From the NCBI GenBank assembly GCA_026129905.1, contig JAHCHE010000009.1:210758-274757 (forward strand): 64,000 bases of DNA, written 5' to 3'. The position numbers were made by a program, and so were the translations under genes. Positions 11,801 to 18,191 of the stretch are shown here, in pieces. Each line of letters starts with the position of its first letter. Within the stretch, counting starts at the first letter, position 1. This DNA comes from Bryobacteraceae bacterium (GTDB taxonomy: Bacteria; Acidobacteriota; Terriglobia; Bryobacterales; Bryobacteraceae). A model generated the notes under the pieces. It was not told the origin of the DNA. It saw only the letters and a list, made by a program, of their open reading frames with translations, and made no database searches.

Positions 11801-14432
11801 CGTTATCGGCCGACTTCATCCGTGCGGTGACCTTGTAGTTGGTCCAGGCGCTCTGGCCCGTGTAAGCGTAAGTGCCCGGCAAGGGCAGCGCCGGCGGGCT
11901 CCCGCTGTAGATGTTGCTCATCTGCTGGAGCACGCCGCTGACCACGCTCCAGCTCGACGGCTTATCCGTCGTGCCTTCGTCCACCACGGTCCAGGCGCCG
12001 GGCCACGCGCCGGCGAAATCGTCGCTGAACCAGCCGCCTGCGCCGGCGGCCGCCTGCCGCACGGTGAACGTCGAGTTCTCGATGCGAAGGACGCCTTCTC
12101 GGGCGGAGCCGGTGTTCGCCTCAACCGAGTACCACACCGTGCCACTGCCCCACCCAGTGGCGCCACCAACAACAGAGAGCCAGGACTGGTTGCTGACCGC
12201 TTCCCGATAGCAGCTATCGTCTGTTGTGACTTGTACGGCTGCCGTTGATGCTTCAGGACCGACGTCGGCGCTGGCGGGGTTGAATGTGTAGACACAGCCG
12301 AGCGTCGTCCGGCGGACGACCGCTACGTCGTCGAATTGCGCGCCCGTGTTGTTCCAGCTATAGAAGGCGATTGCGCCTTCGCTATGGCTGGCATCCTGGA
12401 CATTGAAGAGTTCCTGCCCGTCAACCAGGATCTGGACGATTCCTCGGGCCATCGTGGCCTGGACGTTGTACCAACGCCCCACCTCGTACGCCACGGCGTC
12501 CTGCGCCAGCACGGTGAAGACGCCGTTCACCACCTTCACCAGCCGCCGGTAGCTGCGCTCGGCGTCCATCGAGAATCGGTAGTAATTGTTGGCATCGTGG
12601 TAGCCGAAGATGATGCCGATGGCGTCGTTATCCGTTGAGCGCAGCCGGGTGGAAACCGTGTAGTTGGTCCACCACGAGTCGCCGGTTGCCAGGTACGTTC
12701 CCGGTTTGTCGAGGACGAAGCCGTCCAGCGAGCCGCCATAGATGTTGCTGGTTTGGGTGAGCACGCGATCTATCACTTGCCAGTTGGAAGGCCCCTCCGA
12801 CGTCCCTTGATCGACGACGGTGACCGATGTCGGCCAATCGAGAAATGGGCTGTCGAATCGGTTCATGAGGGAAAAGCCGCCGAATCCCGGGCCGAGGCGA
12901 ATCCAGGCTGCGCCGGTAGCGGCGGGGTCAGCCGCGCTCTGCGCGTTGACGGTCACCAGGAGCGGCGTCGCGATGGGCGAAGGCGCCGTGTACAGGCCCT
13001 GCGTTGTGACGGCGCCGACAGGCGGGTGAATGCCCCAGGTAACAACCTGGCTGGTTGCCCGCGACACTGAGGCGGAGAACTGCTGCGAGCCTCCGGCGCT
13101 CAACGACTCTCCGTCGGGGTCGATCCGGACCTGGGTCCGCGGTACGGCGGTAACAAAGGCGTCAGGCGCCGAGTTGTTGTCACCGCCGAACAGGTTGGTC
13201 GCTTGGGAGTCGAACGCCAAGAAACGCCCGTCGGCGCTGACGGCGGCGCGCTCGCTCGCGCCGTTGGCCCACGGTTGCGGTTCATAATCGACTAAGCTGG
13301 CGCAACTGGTTGCGCCGGTCTGGCGATCGCGGACAAAAATGTCGGCTACGCCGTTGGCGTCGCCCGTCACCAGGTTGCTGGCCAGCGAGTGAAAGGCCAC
13401 AAAGCGCCCGTCGCCGCTGATCGACGGCGCCCAGCTCTCGCCGTTCCCTTCGGTACCGGTGCTGTCCACGCTGACGCGCGTGGTCTGCGCGGTCTGCCGA
13501 TCATGGACAAACACGTCGGCGGTTCCATTAGCGTCCCCGGTCACCAGATTCGTCGCATAGGACATGAACGCCACGTAGCGGCCGTCCGCGCTGATCGACG
13601 CGCGCGAGCTGTCGCCGTTGCCCTGGGCGCCGGCGCTGGTCACGCTGACCCGGGTGGTTGCGCCGGTCTGCCGGTCGTGGACGAAGACGTCAAAGACGCC
13701 GTTGCTGTCGCCGGTCGCCAGGTTGCTCGCCTGGGAGGCAAACGCCACGTAGCGGCCGTCGGCGCTGAGCCACGGATCGACGCTCTGCCCGTTGCCCTGG
13801 TTGGCGGCGCTGTCGATGCTGACGCGCGTGGTCGCCCCCGTTTGCCGGTCGCGGACGAAAATGTCGCTGACGCCATTGGTATCGCCCGGCGCCAGGTTGG
13901 AGGCGCTGGAGACGAAGGCGACGTAGCGGCCGTCGGCGCTGATGGCTGGACGCCAACTGGCGGCGTTGGCCTCGTTGCCGGCGCTGTCCACGCTCTCGCG
14001 GGTGGTGGCGCCGGTCTGCCGGTCGTGGACGAAGATGTCGACGACGTTGTTGCCGTCGCCCGCCACCAGGTTGTTCGCCTTGGAGACGAATGCGACGTAG
14101 CGGCCGTCGCCGCTGATGGCCGGCTGCGGCGACGGCGTGGCCAGATTGCCTTGATTGCCGGCGCTATCCACGCTGACGCGGGTGGTGACTCCCATGCGGA
14201 CGTCGCGCACGAAGACATCGTTGACCGCGTTGGTATCGCCGGCCACCAGATTCGTTGCATCCGACACGAAGGCGACGTAGCGGCCGTCGGCGCTGACGGA
14301 TGCGGCCGTACTGGCCGCATTGCCCTGCGCGCCCGCGCTGTTCACGCTGACACGCCGTGTCTGTCCCTGGATCGTCGCTGCCAACGCCACGAAGAGACAG
14401 AAAAACCCTGCCACGCTTTGGATTCGAGCCAT
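5874..14432 (-). CDS. Giant secreted multidomain protein (propeller, BACON, beta-helix, jelly-roll)
   Basis: 2,852 residues, starting at an ATG preceded by GAGGGAAG. Order: signal peptide (1-23); a beta-propeller of repeated units carrying ADGRYVAFVS and DVFVHDRQTG (about 26-430); Ig-like domain (437-515); jelly-roll (521-708); BACON (711-796); jelly-roll (798-981); right-handed beta-helix ending in a choice-of-anchor-Q-like segment DMGAYEA (983-1419); two BACON domains (1421-1591); jelly-roll (1595-1781); second beta-helix (1784-2214); two BACON domains (2215-2384); jelly-roll (2388-2574); Ig-like (2578-2662); terminal jelly-roll (2665-2852). No transmembrane or sorting segment is seen at the C-terminus. 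BACON, jelly-roll and beta-helix folds usually bind or cleave glycans or proteins, so a role in surface adhesion or polysaccharide binding is inferred. First gene of a two-gene unit. Confidence 0.85.
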   Translation of the reverse strand: MARIQSVAGFFCLFVALAATIQGQTRRVSVNSAGAQGNAASTAASVSADGRYVAFVSDATNLVAGDTNAVNDVFVRDVRMGVTTRVSVDSAGNQGNLATPSPQPAISGDGRYVAFVSKANNLVAGDGNNVVDIFVHDRQTGATTRESVDSAGNEANAASWRPAISADGRYVAFVSSASNLAPGDTNGVSDIFVRDRQTGATTRVSIDSAANQGNGQSVDPWLSADGRYVAFASQASNLATGDSNGVFDVFVHDRQTGATTRVSVTSAGAQGNGDSSRASISADGRYVAFMSYATNLVTGDANGTADVFVHDRQTAQTTRVSVDSTGTEGNGESWAPSISGDGRFVAFHSLASNLVTGDANGVADIFVRDRQTGATSCASLVDYEPQPWANGASERAAVSADGRFLAFDSQATNLFGGDNNSAPDAFVTAVPRTQVRIDPDGESLSAGGSQQFSASVSRATSQVVTWGIHPPVGAVTTQGLYTAPSPIATPLLVTVNAQSAADPAATGAAWIRLGPGFGGFSLMNRFDSPFLDWPTSVTVVDQGTSEGPSNWQVIDRVLTQTSNIYGGSLDGFVLDKPGTYLATGDSWWTNYTVSTRLRSTDNDAIGIIFGYHDANNYYRFSMDAERSYRRLVKVVNGVFTVLAQDAVAYEVGRWYNVQATMARGIVQILVDGQELFNVQDASHSEGAIAFYSWNNTGAQFDDVAVVRRTTLGCVYTFNPASADVGPEASTAAVQVTTDDSCYREAVSNQSWLSVVGGATGWGSGTVWYSVEANTGSAREGVLRIENSTFTVRQAAAGAGGWFSDDFAGAWPGAWTVVDEGTTDKPSSWSVVSGVLQQMSNIYSGSPPALPLPGTYAYTGQSAWTNYKVTARMKSADNDAIGLMFGYKDANNYYRFSMDQTRTYRRLVKVVNGVWTQLVADTFTYVKNQWYTVEATLANGQIKIVFDGQPLFTVNDASHASGKIALYSWCNVGSYFDDVVVSAVVSTTTHCVNSAAGLHTALLTASSNGQHDVIRLMQGQYDGNFLYDSAEAFDLTIEGGYMATCASRVVDPANTVLDGMGLPPRVLKLTADQAADFALEGLTIENGGYGDEDTGGLWAKTTGNIDLRTIALKNNQGSGWWGGAGAYLQAQTVKVEDSIVDANYDSCGAAGMLIQSLAAELRRNDFRDNHLAGYYGYGGVSISCLDGNSCTGAATVTNNRFSGNQGVSGGGAGVDHDQVVIDGNVFVENQAESGGGVAAYGSSVTFTNNLVIGNHCWEGSGAGAYVGASANLRIVNNTIYGNRASYHGGGLTVEVPDGGTAWIYNNILVGNWAQDFWGNPDAEDLVIWNWAGSQVHLYNNDFDQSSGGTYLSLPFPIDPSNLNDVDPLFVDAANGNYRLSLPSPVINKGSNAAPNLPATDIEGNPRIQLGTVDMGAYEAAAMCTYSINPTQASVGASATTGSVQVTTQAGCPWTAASNNGWLHITGGASGLGNGTVQYSVDANPNTTSRQATATIAGQTFTLNQAGSVVCTYAINPTQVDVSASATTGSVAVNTLAGCPWTAVSNTAWLSITSGASGTGSGKVNYAVEANVDTASRQATAAIAGQTFTVNQAAGGTQPPLFTDTFSTAGPLPAAWTKVDQGTTDKPSNWSVASGALQQLSNIYGGTVGALPLPGTYVYAGQSTWSDYTVSVRMKSSDDDALGLMFGYKDANNYYRFSMDKTRNYRRLVKVVNGTWTQLAADAFAYAKNQWYTVAATLANGQIQITFDGQPLFTVNDSSHTTGRIALYTWCNAGSYFDDVVVTSVVGTVTHCVTSAAGLHTALLTAGGNGQHDVIRLVQGQYDGNFIYESTEAFDLTIEGGYTAGCASRVVDPANTALDGMQGQFMRVLRLNTEEEAGFFLEGLTIRNGGDYGDYEEGYPDSGGLWAWTGGDISLQRCVLRNNFGTGWGGAGAILHAQTVKVEDSVFDGNSEWDGTGGISIDALTAELRRNDIRNNHGIYHGSGGLIGGGAHVTTLVNNTFVANTLEEGPGAGAFQINNNGRVDIDGNVFKDNEAGGGWSIWVDGSEVSFTNNVAVKNRVEDGLALSASLNLHVVNNTIVENLVWRGALSVRAPEGSSAWIYNNVVLRNTSHDENQAEDLVISNEAGSQVYLYNNDFDQSPRGTHMDVTFPIDPSNLNDVDPLFVNAANGDYRLSLASPAINKGFNAAPNLPATDIDGNPRIQLGTVDMGAYEAAAMCTYSINPTQASVGASATTGSVQVTTQVGCPWTAGSNTAWLHITGGTSGLGNGTVQYSVDANPDTASRQGITIIDGLAFTLTQAGSVVCTYSINPTQVDVAASATTGSVAVTTLAGCPWTAVSNTAWLSITSGASGTGSGTVNYAVEANVDTASRQATAAIAGQTFTVNQAAGGAQPPLFSDTFSTAGPLPAAWTKVDQGTTDKPSSWSVASGALQQLSNIYGGTVGALPLPGTYVYAGQSTWSNYTVSVRMKSSDDDALGLMFGYKDANNYYRFSMDKTRTYRRLVKVVNGTWTKLAEDAFAYAKDQWYTVEATLSNGQIQITFDGQPLFTKTDASFTTGRIALYTWCNAGSYFDDVVVTAVAPISVTVNPPTATLSAGQSQAFTATVTGAANTAVTWSRTPAVGSITTAGLYTAPSLIASQTTVTVRATSVADPTKYGQATVTLLPSGGGGEIFRDEFTSGSMANWTVVDQGTTDKPSKWSVSNGMLHQTSNIWGGTVGALPLPGTFAYAGQSAWTNYAFSAKMRSADNDAIGLMFGYKDANNYYRFSMDTSRNYRRLVKVVNGVWTKLAEDAFAYAQNQWYTVEATMANGQIRIAFNGQPLFTVNDASHANGRIALYTWCNIGSDFDDVVVTAAP
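5877..6440 (-). repeat. Terminal jelly-roll module, partner of 2307-2860
   Basis: Last module of the giant protein and the second member of the near-identical pair. The identity covers the 3' ends of two different genes, so both proteins finish in the same domain and the same last residues. Confidence 0.8.
6710..9080 (-). repeat. Second copy of the [beta-helix, BACON, BACON, jelly-roll] unit
   Basis: About 2.4 kb in the same domain order as 9085-11485. The BACON and jelly-roll parts are close to identical in DNA; the helix parts have diverged in sequence but share framing segments such as VDPLFV, NKG and DMGAYEA. This is an internal tandem duplication of a four-domain unit. Confidence 0.75.
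9085..11485 (-). repeat. First copy of the [beta-helix, BACON, BACON, jelly-roll] unit
   Basis: N-terminal partner of the tandem duplication. It begins with the Cys-containing segment HCVNSAAGLHTALL, matched in the other copy by HCVTSAAGLHTALL, and runs through a beta-helix, two BACON domains and one jelly-roll. Confidence 0.75.
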
Positions 14433-15013
14433 GGTGACACTTCCCTCTTATTGGCTCGACTGTCGTGCGACTCGCCGAGCCATTCTTCCGTGGGCGCCGA
14501 TTCCCCAACGGCGACCACGTAACCGGCTCAGCTCAGCCACCTAGCGGCTTTTTTTGGGTTGTGTTGTGTAGCGGGTCGTCGCGCTCTTGCGCTTGGTTAT
14601 CAGCCCCGCAGGGCTGAGAGCCCTTCTGTACGACGCGCGACGTCCTTTCGGGACTCGCGACGTGTACCGGGATATTGCGATCCTATTCTGCTCCTGAGGC
14701 CCGAGGTTGTCAAGCACAATCGTGAATACAACAGTGAATACAACCGGGAAAAAAGATCCCAAGACCTTGACCTCGGCAATTCTTCGTCCCACAATCGAGG
14801 CAACGCCTCGCAGGAAGCGAGCGGAACGACGCACGGGGCGGATGTGGAGGCCATTGCGGGGCGGAACCCCGCCCGAGAATCGTCGATAGGCCGGGCAGCG
14901 ACGCGTTCGTCGCGAAGGTCTCTTCGACGGACGAGTAACGGGAGACCGCGCTGTCTACGCAGTTCGCAACGGCCTAAACCGGCCAAGGGAGCTGTCGGGA
15001 AGGGGGCGGGTTC
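14433..15013. other. Intergenic region with GC-rich palindromes, no gene
   Basis: Upstream of the giant minus-strand gene. The first part must hold its promoter; no confident -35/-10 pair is seen. It contains several short GC-rich inverted repeats, for example GCGGGG/CCCCGC around 14858-14875 and a loose palindrome around 14633-14667. Open frames here have no recognisable domain. Confidence 0.5.
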
Positions 15014-15058
15014 TGGAGCGGGAGACGGGATTCGAACCCGCGACATCAACCTTGGCAA
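15014..15058 (+). repeat. Left attachment-site repeat (tRNA-Gly 3' fragment)
   Basis: 45 bp identical to 16879-16923, covering the CCA end, T arm and 3' anticodon stem to part of the anticodon loop of tRNA-Gly. Beyond 15058 the sequence no longer folds as a tRNA. It marks the distal attachment site of the element. Confidence 0.85.
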
Positions 15059-15122
15059 CCAAGCCCATGGCATCACTTGCAGTTGCGCCTACTGCAAACA
15101 CAAGACTTAGCGGCTCGCCATC

Positions 15123-15180
15123 GGGACCCCAAATGGACCCCGGGGCGCCTTTGGACGCCGTCTGGACCCCAATTGGACCC
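15123..15180 (+). repeat. GGACCCC direct repeats, putative integrase arm sites (left end)
   Basis: Two copies of a 17-bp sequence, GGACCCCAAATGGACCC (15124-15140) and GGACCCCAATTGGACCC (15164-15180). A third copy lies at 16824-16840 near the other end in the same orientation. Each copy is itself a tandem of TGGACCC half sites. A degenerate half site lies near 15151. Their position 65-120 bp inside the attachment repeat suggests arm-type binding sites of the integrase. Confidence 0.55.
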
Positions 15181-15359
15181 TCGACGCGGCGCCGTGAAGG
15201 CGAGGAACTCCACATGCTTCGTGCGCACGCGCGCGGTCTAACCCGCCATCCAAATGCCGCCGTTGGGAAGACAACAGGTGTTCCTGTATAGGAGACCTGA
15301 CCATGGGCACAAGAGGCCGGTTTCCCCGGTTCAGGCTGCCCCTTGCCGTCGATCAAAGT

Positions 15360-15758
15360 TCACGCCAGCCAGTTCTCGCAAGGCAGGCCATCGATTCTGG
15401 CGAATTCCCGGTCATTGGCCGTGACCAATGTAAGTCCCAGAGACAGGGCTTGGGCAGCGATCAGGAGATCATGGCCGCCAATTGGCAGACCCTTCCGTTC
15501 CAGACTGGTGCGGAGGACCGCATACACGCGGTCGGCCGGCTCCTCGAAAGGCAGGATTTCGATGGCCCCGAGCACCGCCTCCACCTGGGCCGCCAAGCGG
15601 GCCGACCCCTTTCGGGCTGCACCATAGCGGAGTTCGGCCGCGACGATGATGCTGGTCGCCACCTGCGTTTCCCCGATCTCGCGGATGCGCGCGGTAACCC
15701 GTCCCTGCGGATTCCGGATCAACTCGGAAAGAATGTTAGTGTCAAGCAAGTAGCGCAC
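15360..15758 (-). CDS. vapC: Type II toxin VapC, PIN-domain ribonuclease
   Basis: 132 residues, normal length for VapC. The PIN acidic residues are in place: Asp6 in LLDTN, Glu42 in AAELRYG, Asp97 in GGHDLLIA and Asp116 in TANDREF. VapC toxins are magnesium-dependent endonucleases that cleave tRNA or rRNA and stop growth until neutralised by VapB. The start overlaps the end of vapB by one base, so the pair is translationally coupled with the antitoxin first. It is the main cargo of the tRNA-Gly element and could stabilise it by post-segregational killing. The RNA target cannot be predicted from sequence. Confidence 0.92.
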   Translation of the reverse strand: MRYLLDTNILSELIRNPQGRVTARIREIGETQVATSIIVAAELRYGAARKGSARLAAQVEAVLGAIEILPFEEPADRVYAVLRTSLERKGLPIGGHDLLIAAQALSLGLTLVTANDREFARIDGLPCENWLA

Positions 15759-15991
15759 TACAGGTCCACGGTCCGCGGAGAGTCGTCACGAATCTCTGGA
15801 AACTCCTCCTCGATCGGCGATAGCTTGGCGAGGATCTCCAGCAGCGACTGCGGCGATACCGGTTCCACAATCAACCGGGACCCTTCCTTGCGCATGACGG
15901 CCTCTTTGCCCGGTAGTTGGAACTCGCGCGGAATGCGGACCGCCTGGTTTCGGCCGTTGCGAAACAAGCGCACTCGTCGTTCTGGGAGCAT
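15758..15991 (-). CDS. vapB: Antitoxin VapB, AbrB/SpoVT type
   Basis: 77 residues. The N-terminal half is the swapped-hairpin AbrB/MazE-type DNA-binding fold typical of VapB (LFRNGRNQAVRIPREF). The acidic C-terminal tail (IEEEFPEIRDD) should wrap and inhibit VapC. AGGGG lies 8 nt before the ATG. A 14-bp palindrome lies 17-30 nt upstream of the start, fitting the usual autorepression by the VapBC complex. Confidence 0.9.
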   Translation of the reverse strand: MLPERRVRLFRNGRNQAVRIPREFQLPGKEAVMRKEGSRLIVEPVSPQSLLEILAKLSPIEEEFPEIRDDSPRTVDL

Positions 15992-16007
15992 GTTGAACCC
16001 CTAAGCA

Positions 16008-16021
16008 TATGCTACAGCATA
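16008..16021 (-). promoter_or_regulatory. Putative VapBC operator
   Basis: Perfect inverted repeat TATGCT-ac-AGCATA directly upstream of vapB, where VapBC complexes normally bind to repress their own promoter. No clear -35/-10 was assigned. Confidence 0.5.
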
Positions 16022-16171
16022 GGCCATGCGACGGCAAGGACCTCATCTTCGGGCGACAATGGCTTCCAGATAGTCGCACATTCTGTAATCGTCGCTGCTC
16101 ATGACGCTGCTCATGGACCGACCGAATCCCGGCAGACGGATTCGAGCGGAGAAGGAGACCGGCGGCGGTTG

Positions 16172-16741
16172 TTACTGCACCATGTGCGTGGCCGGCTCCA
16201 CGCCAGCCAGGCTGGGTGGGGTCTCGGGCGGCTCGGGTGGCGGCGGCGAGGGGAGGGTGGGCTCTTCCACCGGCGGCTTGGCTTGGGCGAGGCGCTGCTG
16301 GATGCGGCGCGTCAGTTCTTCCTGCCTCTTCATTTGGACAATCGTGTAGTCCTCAGTGATCCGCGGGGTGGAGTGGCCGGCGATCTTGGCCGTCTCAATG
16401 GCGCTGCCACCGACTTCCTGCCGCCAGGTGATGTTGGCGCGGCGGAACGAATGCAGCCCGAACCCTGAAAAATCGCATCCCGCTGCCTGAGCCGCCTGCT
16501 TGAGGGATTTGCGAACCGTCGTGTCCCACATCGCCTGCTGCCCCTGCCGGGATGCGTTGATCATCTGCCCGTAACGCTCAACGAACAGGTCCAGTCCGTC
16601 GGTTTGAAACGCCTGGGCGATGAGCGGGCGCTGCACATCGGACTCGCGCTGGAGTGCCGCCTCCACCACTGTGTATGCCGGCTGGAGGCGCGGATCGTCC
16701 CTTCGCTTGAATGCCGGCCTGAGCTTAGCCCAGGAACGCAC
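16172..16741 (-). pseudogene. Tyrosine recombinase (integrase), N-terminally truncated
   Basis: 189 residues from a GTG; the frame is closed by a TAG four codons further upstream. The C-terminal catalytic motifs are visible: HSFRR supplies the His and Arg of box II, and GHSTPRITEDYT supplies the later His and the nucleophilic Tyr. The N-terminal arm and core-binding domains are missing, as is the first catalytic Arg region. Intact island integrases have about 350-450 residues. Only about 140 bp separate this fragment from the tRNA, too little for the missing part, so the 5' half was deleted. A Pro/Glu-rich tail of about 30 residues follows the Tyr. It is probably inactive. Confidence 0.75.
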
Positions 16742-16823
16742 ACCATGCCTACCAGGCTACCAAGACCTGACGCAGGAATCAGGTGGATCGGGGTGGGTGG
16801 GAGACGACGGCTACCAGGAGTTT

Positions 16824-16840
16824 GGACCCCAGTTGGACCC
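16824..16840 (+). repeat. GGACCCC repeat, putative integrase arm site (right end)
   Basis: GGACCCCAGTTGGACCC, the third copy of the 17-bp sequence at 15124 and 15164, in the same orientation and 39-55 bp inside the right attachment repeat. Confidence 0.5.
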
Positions 16841-16878
16841 CAGCGGCAGAGGAGCGAGCCGGAAGTGTTTGAAAGGTT

Positions 16879-16954
<76 letters not shown>

Positions 16955-17018
16955 TCGGGTCCAACTTCATTGTGACAAGGGCGCGGCGAGGATGTCAACG
17001 CGCAGCCGAGCCGAATTC

Positions 17019-17948
17019 TCAAGCGGGGAGGTGTTCGAGTTCGAGGAAGCGCTCCGCCTCGATGGCGGCCATGCAGCCGGCGCCGGCAGCCGTGATCGCC
17101 TGGCGGTAGTTGCGGTCCTGCACGTCTCCGGCGTGGAAGACGCCGGGCACGCTGGTTTTGGCGCCGCCCTTGGAGACGATGTAGCCCTCTTCGTCCAGCT
17201 CGATCTGGCCGCGGAAGACGGCGGTGTTGGGAATGTGGCCGATGGCGACGAAAAAGCCGTCCACGTCGCGAATCCAGGTTTCGCCGGTGTCGGGGCGGCG
17301 CAGTTTCACCGCCGTCACGTAGCCCTTGTCGGCGTCGAAGATGTCGTCCACCACGGCCGGGGCGATGAACTTGATCTTCGGGTTGGCGCGCGCGCGGTCG
17401 AGCATGATTTTCGAGGCGCGGAATTCGTTGCGGCGGTGGACCAGGGCGACTTCCGAGCCGAAGCGAGTGAGGAAGTTGGCCTCCTCCATGGCGGAATCGC
17501 CGCCGCCGATCACCATGATCTTCTTGTCGCGATAGAAGAAGCCGTCGCAGGTGGCGCAGGAACTGACGCCGTGTCCCACCAGCTTCTTTTCCGACTCCAG
17601 GCCGAGCCAGCGGGCGGAAGCGCCCGAGGCGACGATGAGGACGCTGGTTTCAACCCAGTCGCCGTCGACGTTGAGGCGGAAGGGCCGCCGCGAGAGATCC
17701 GCCTCGATCACGGTTCCGTGCTGGTATTCGGCGCCGAACTTCTCGGCCTGCTTCTTCATGTTGTCAACCAGCACCGGGCCGTCGATGCCTTCGGGAAAAC
17801 CGGGAAAATTCTCAACCAGCGTGGTGAGCGAGAGCTGGCCGCCGGGCTCGTGACCCGCGATGACGAGGGGTTGCAGATTGGCGCGAGCAGCGTAAATAGC
17901 AGCCGTATTTCCGGCGCAGCCGGAACCGATGATTACAAGGTTTCGCAT
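17019..17948 (-). CDS. trxB: Thioredoxin reductase
   Basis: 309 residues, normal for low-molecular-weight bacterial TrxB. The FAD-binding motif is GSGCAG at 8-13, where Cys replaces the more usual Pro or Ala. The redox-active disulfide is CATC (Cys131, Cys134), the NADPH site GGGDSA lies at 148-153, and a second FAD segment HAGD is near the C-terminus. It uses NADPH to reduce thioredoxin in the cytosol. It stands alone, divergent from the TonB receptor gene and just downstream of tRNA-Gly. Confidence 0.95.
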   Translation of the reverse strand: MRNLVIIGSGCAGNTAAIYAARANLQPLVIAGHEPGGQLSLTTLVENFPGFPEGIDGPVLVDNMKKQAEKFGAEYQHGTVIEADLSRRPFRLNVDGDWVETSVLIVASGASARWLGLESEKKLVGHGVSSCATCDGFFYRDKKIMVIGGGDSAMEEANFLTRFGSEVALVHRRNEFRASKIMLDRARANPKIKFIAPAVVDDIFDADKGYVTAVKLRRPDTGETWIRDVDGFFVAIGHIPNTAVFRGQIELDEEGYIVSKGGAKTSVPGVFHAGDVQDRNYRQAITAAGAGCMAAIEAERFLELEHLPA

Positions 17949-18129
17949 GGGGTGGTGGATCCGAAGGATCTAAGCCACTATGCTAGCACGCGCCGGAAAA
18001 CGGTCCCCGGCGGGCTTTTCCGCGCAGCGCGCGGGCGGCGCCGTTTGAGGCGAACCCCGGGCATCGGCGACGCCCGGCGCCGGTTCGCGGCCGTCCAGCC
18101 CCATTTCCGACACCTGGTTGCAGAGACAG

Positions 18130-18158
18130 TTGCGGAGAACACGATTTCGGTATACGAT
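18130..18158 (+). promoter_or_regulatory. Candidate sigma-70 promoter of the iron-uptake operon
   Basis: TTGCGG (18130-18135) and TACGAT (18153-18158) are 17 bp apart, just before the palindrome at 18160-18176 and the AGGAGG Shine-Dalgarno at 18179. The match is moderate. Confidence 0.35.
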
Positions 18159-18159
18159 T

Positions 18160-18176
18160 ATGCAACTGGATTGCAT
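18160..18176 (+). promoter_or_regulatory. Putative operator ATGCAA-N5-TTGCAT
   Basis: Perfect 6-bp inverted repeat separated by 5 bp, overlapping the expected transcription start of the TonB receptor gene. It could bind Fur or another iron regulator, but it does not match a classical 19-bp Fur box closely. Confidence 0.4.
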
Positions 18177-18191
18177 TTAGGAGGCGGACCG

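Noticed and set aside
2304..14432. Possible CRISPR-like or satellite repeats
   Set aside because: The repetition is of about 550-bp and 2.4-kb coding modules in frame, not short repeats with unique spacers.
15014..15058. Second tRNA-Gly gene
   Set aside because: Only the 3' half is present; sequence beyond the anticodon loop does not fold as a tRNA. It is an attachment-site copy.
16992..18191. In-frame extension of the TonB receptor back through trxB
   Set aside because: It runs antisense to trxB. The AGGAGG and ATG at 18179-18194 mark the true start.
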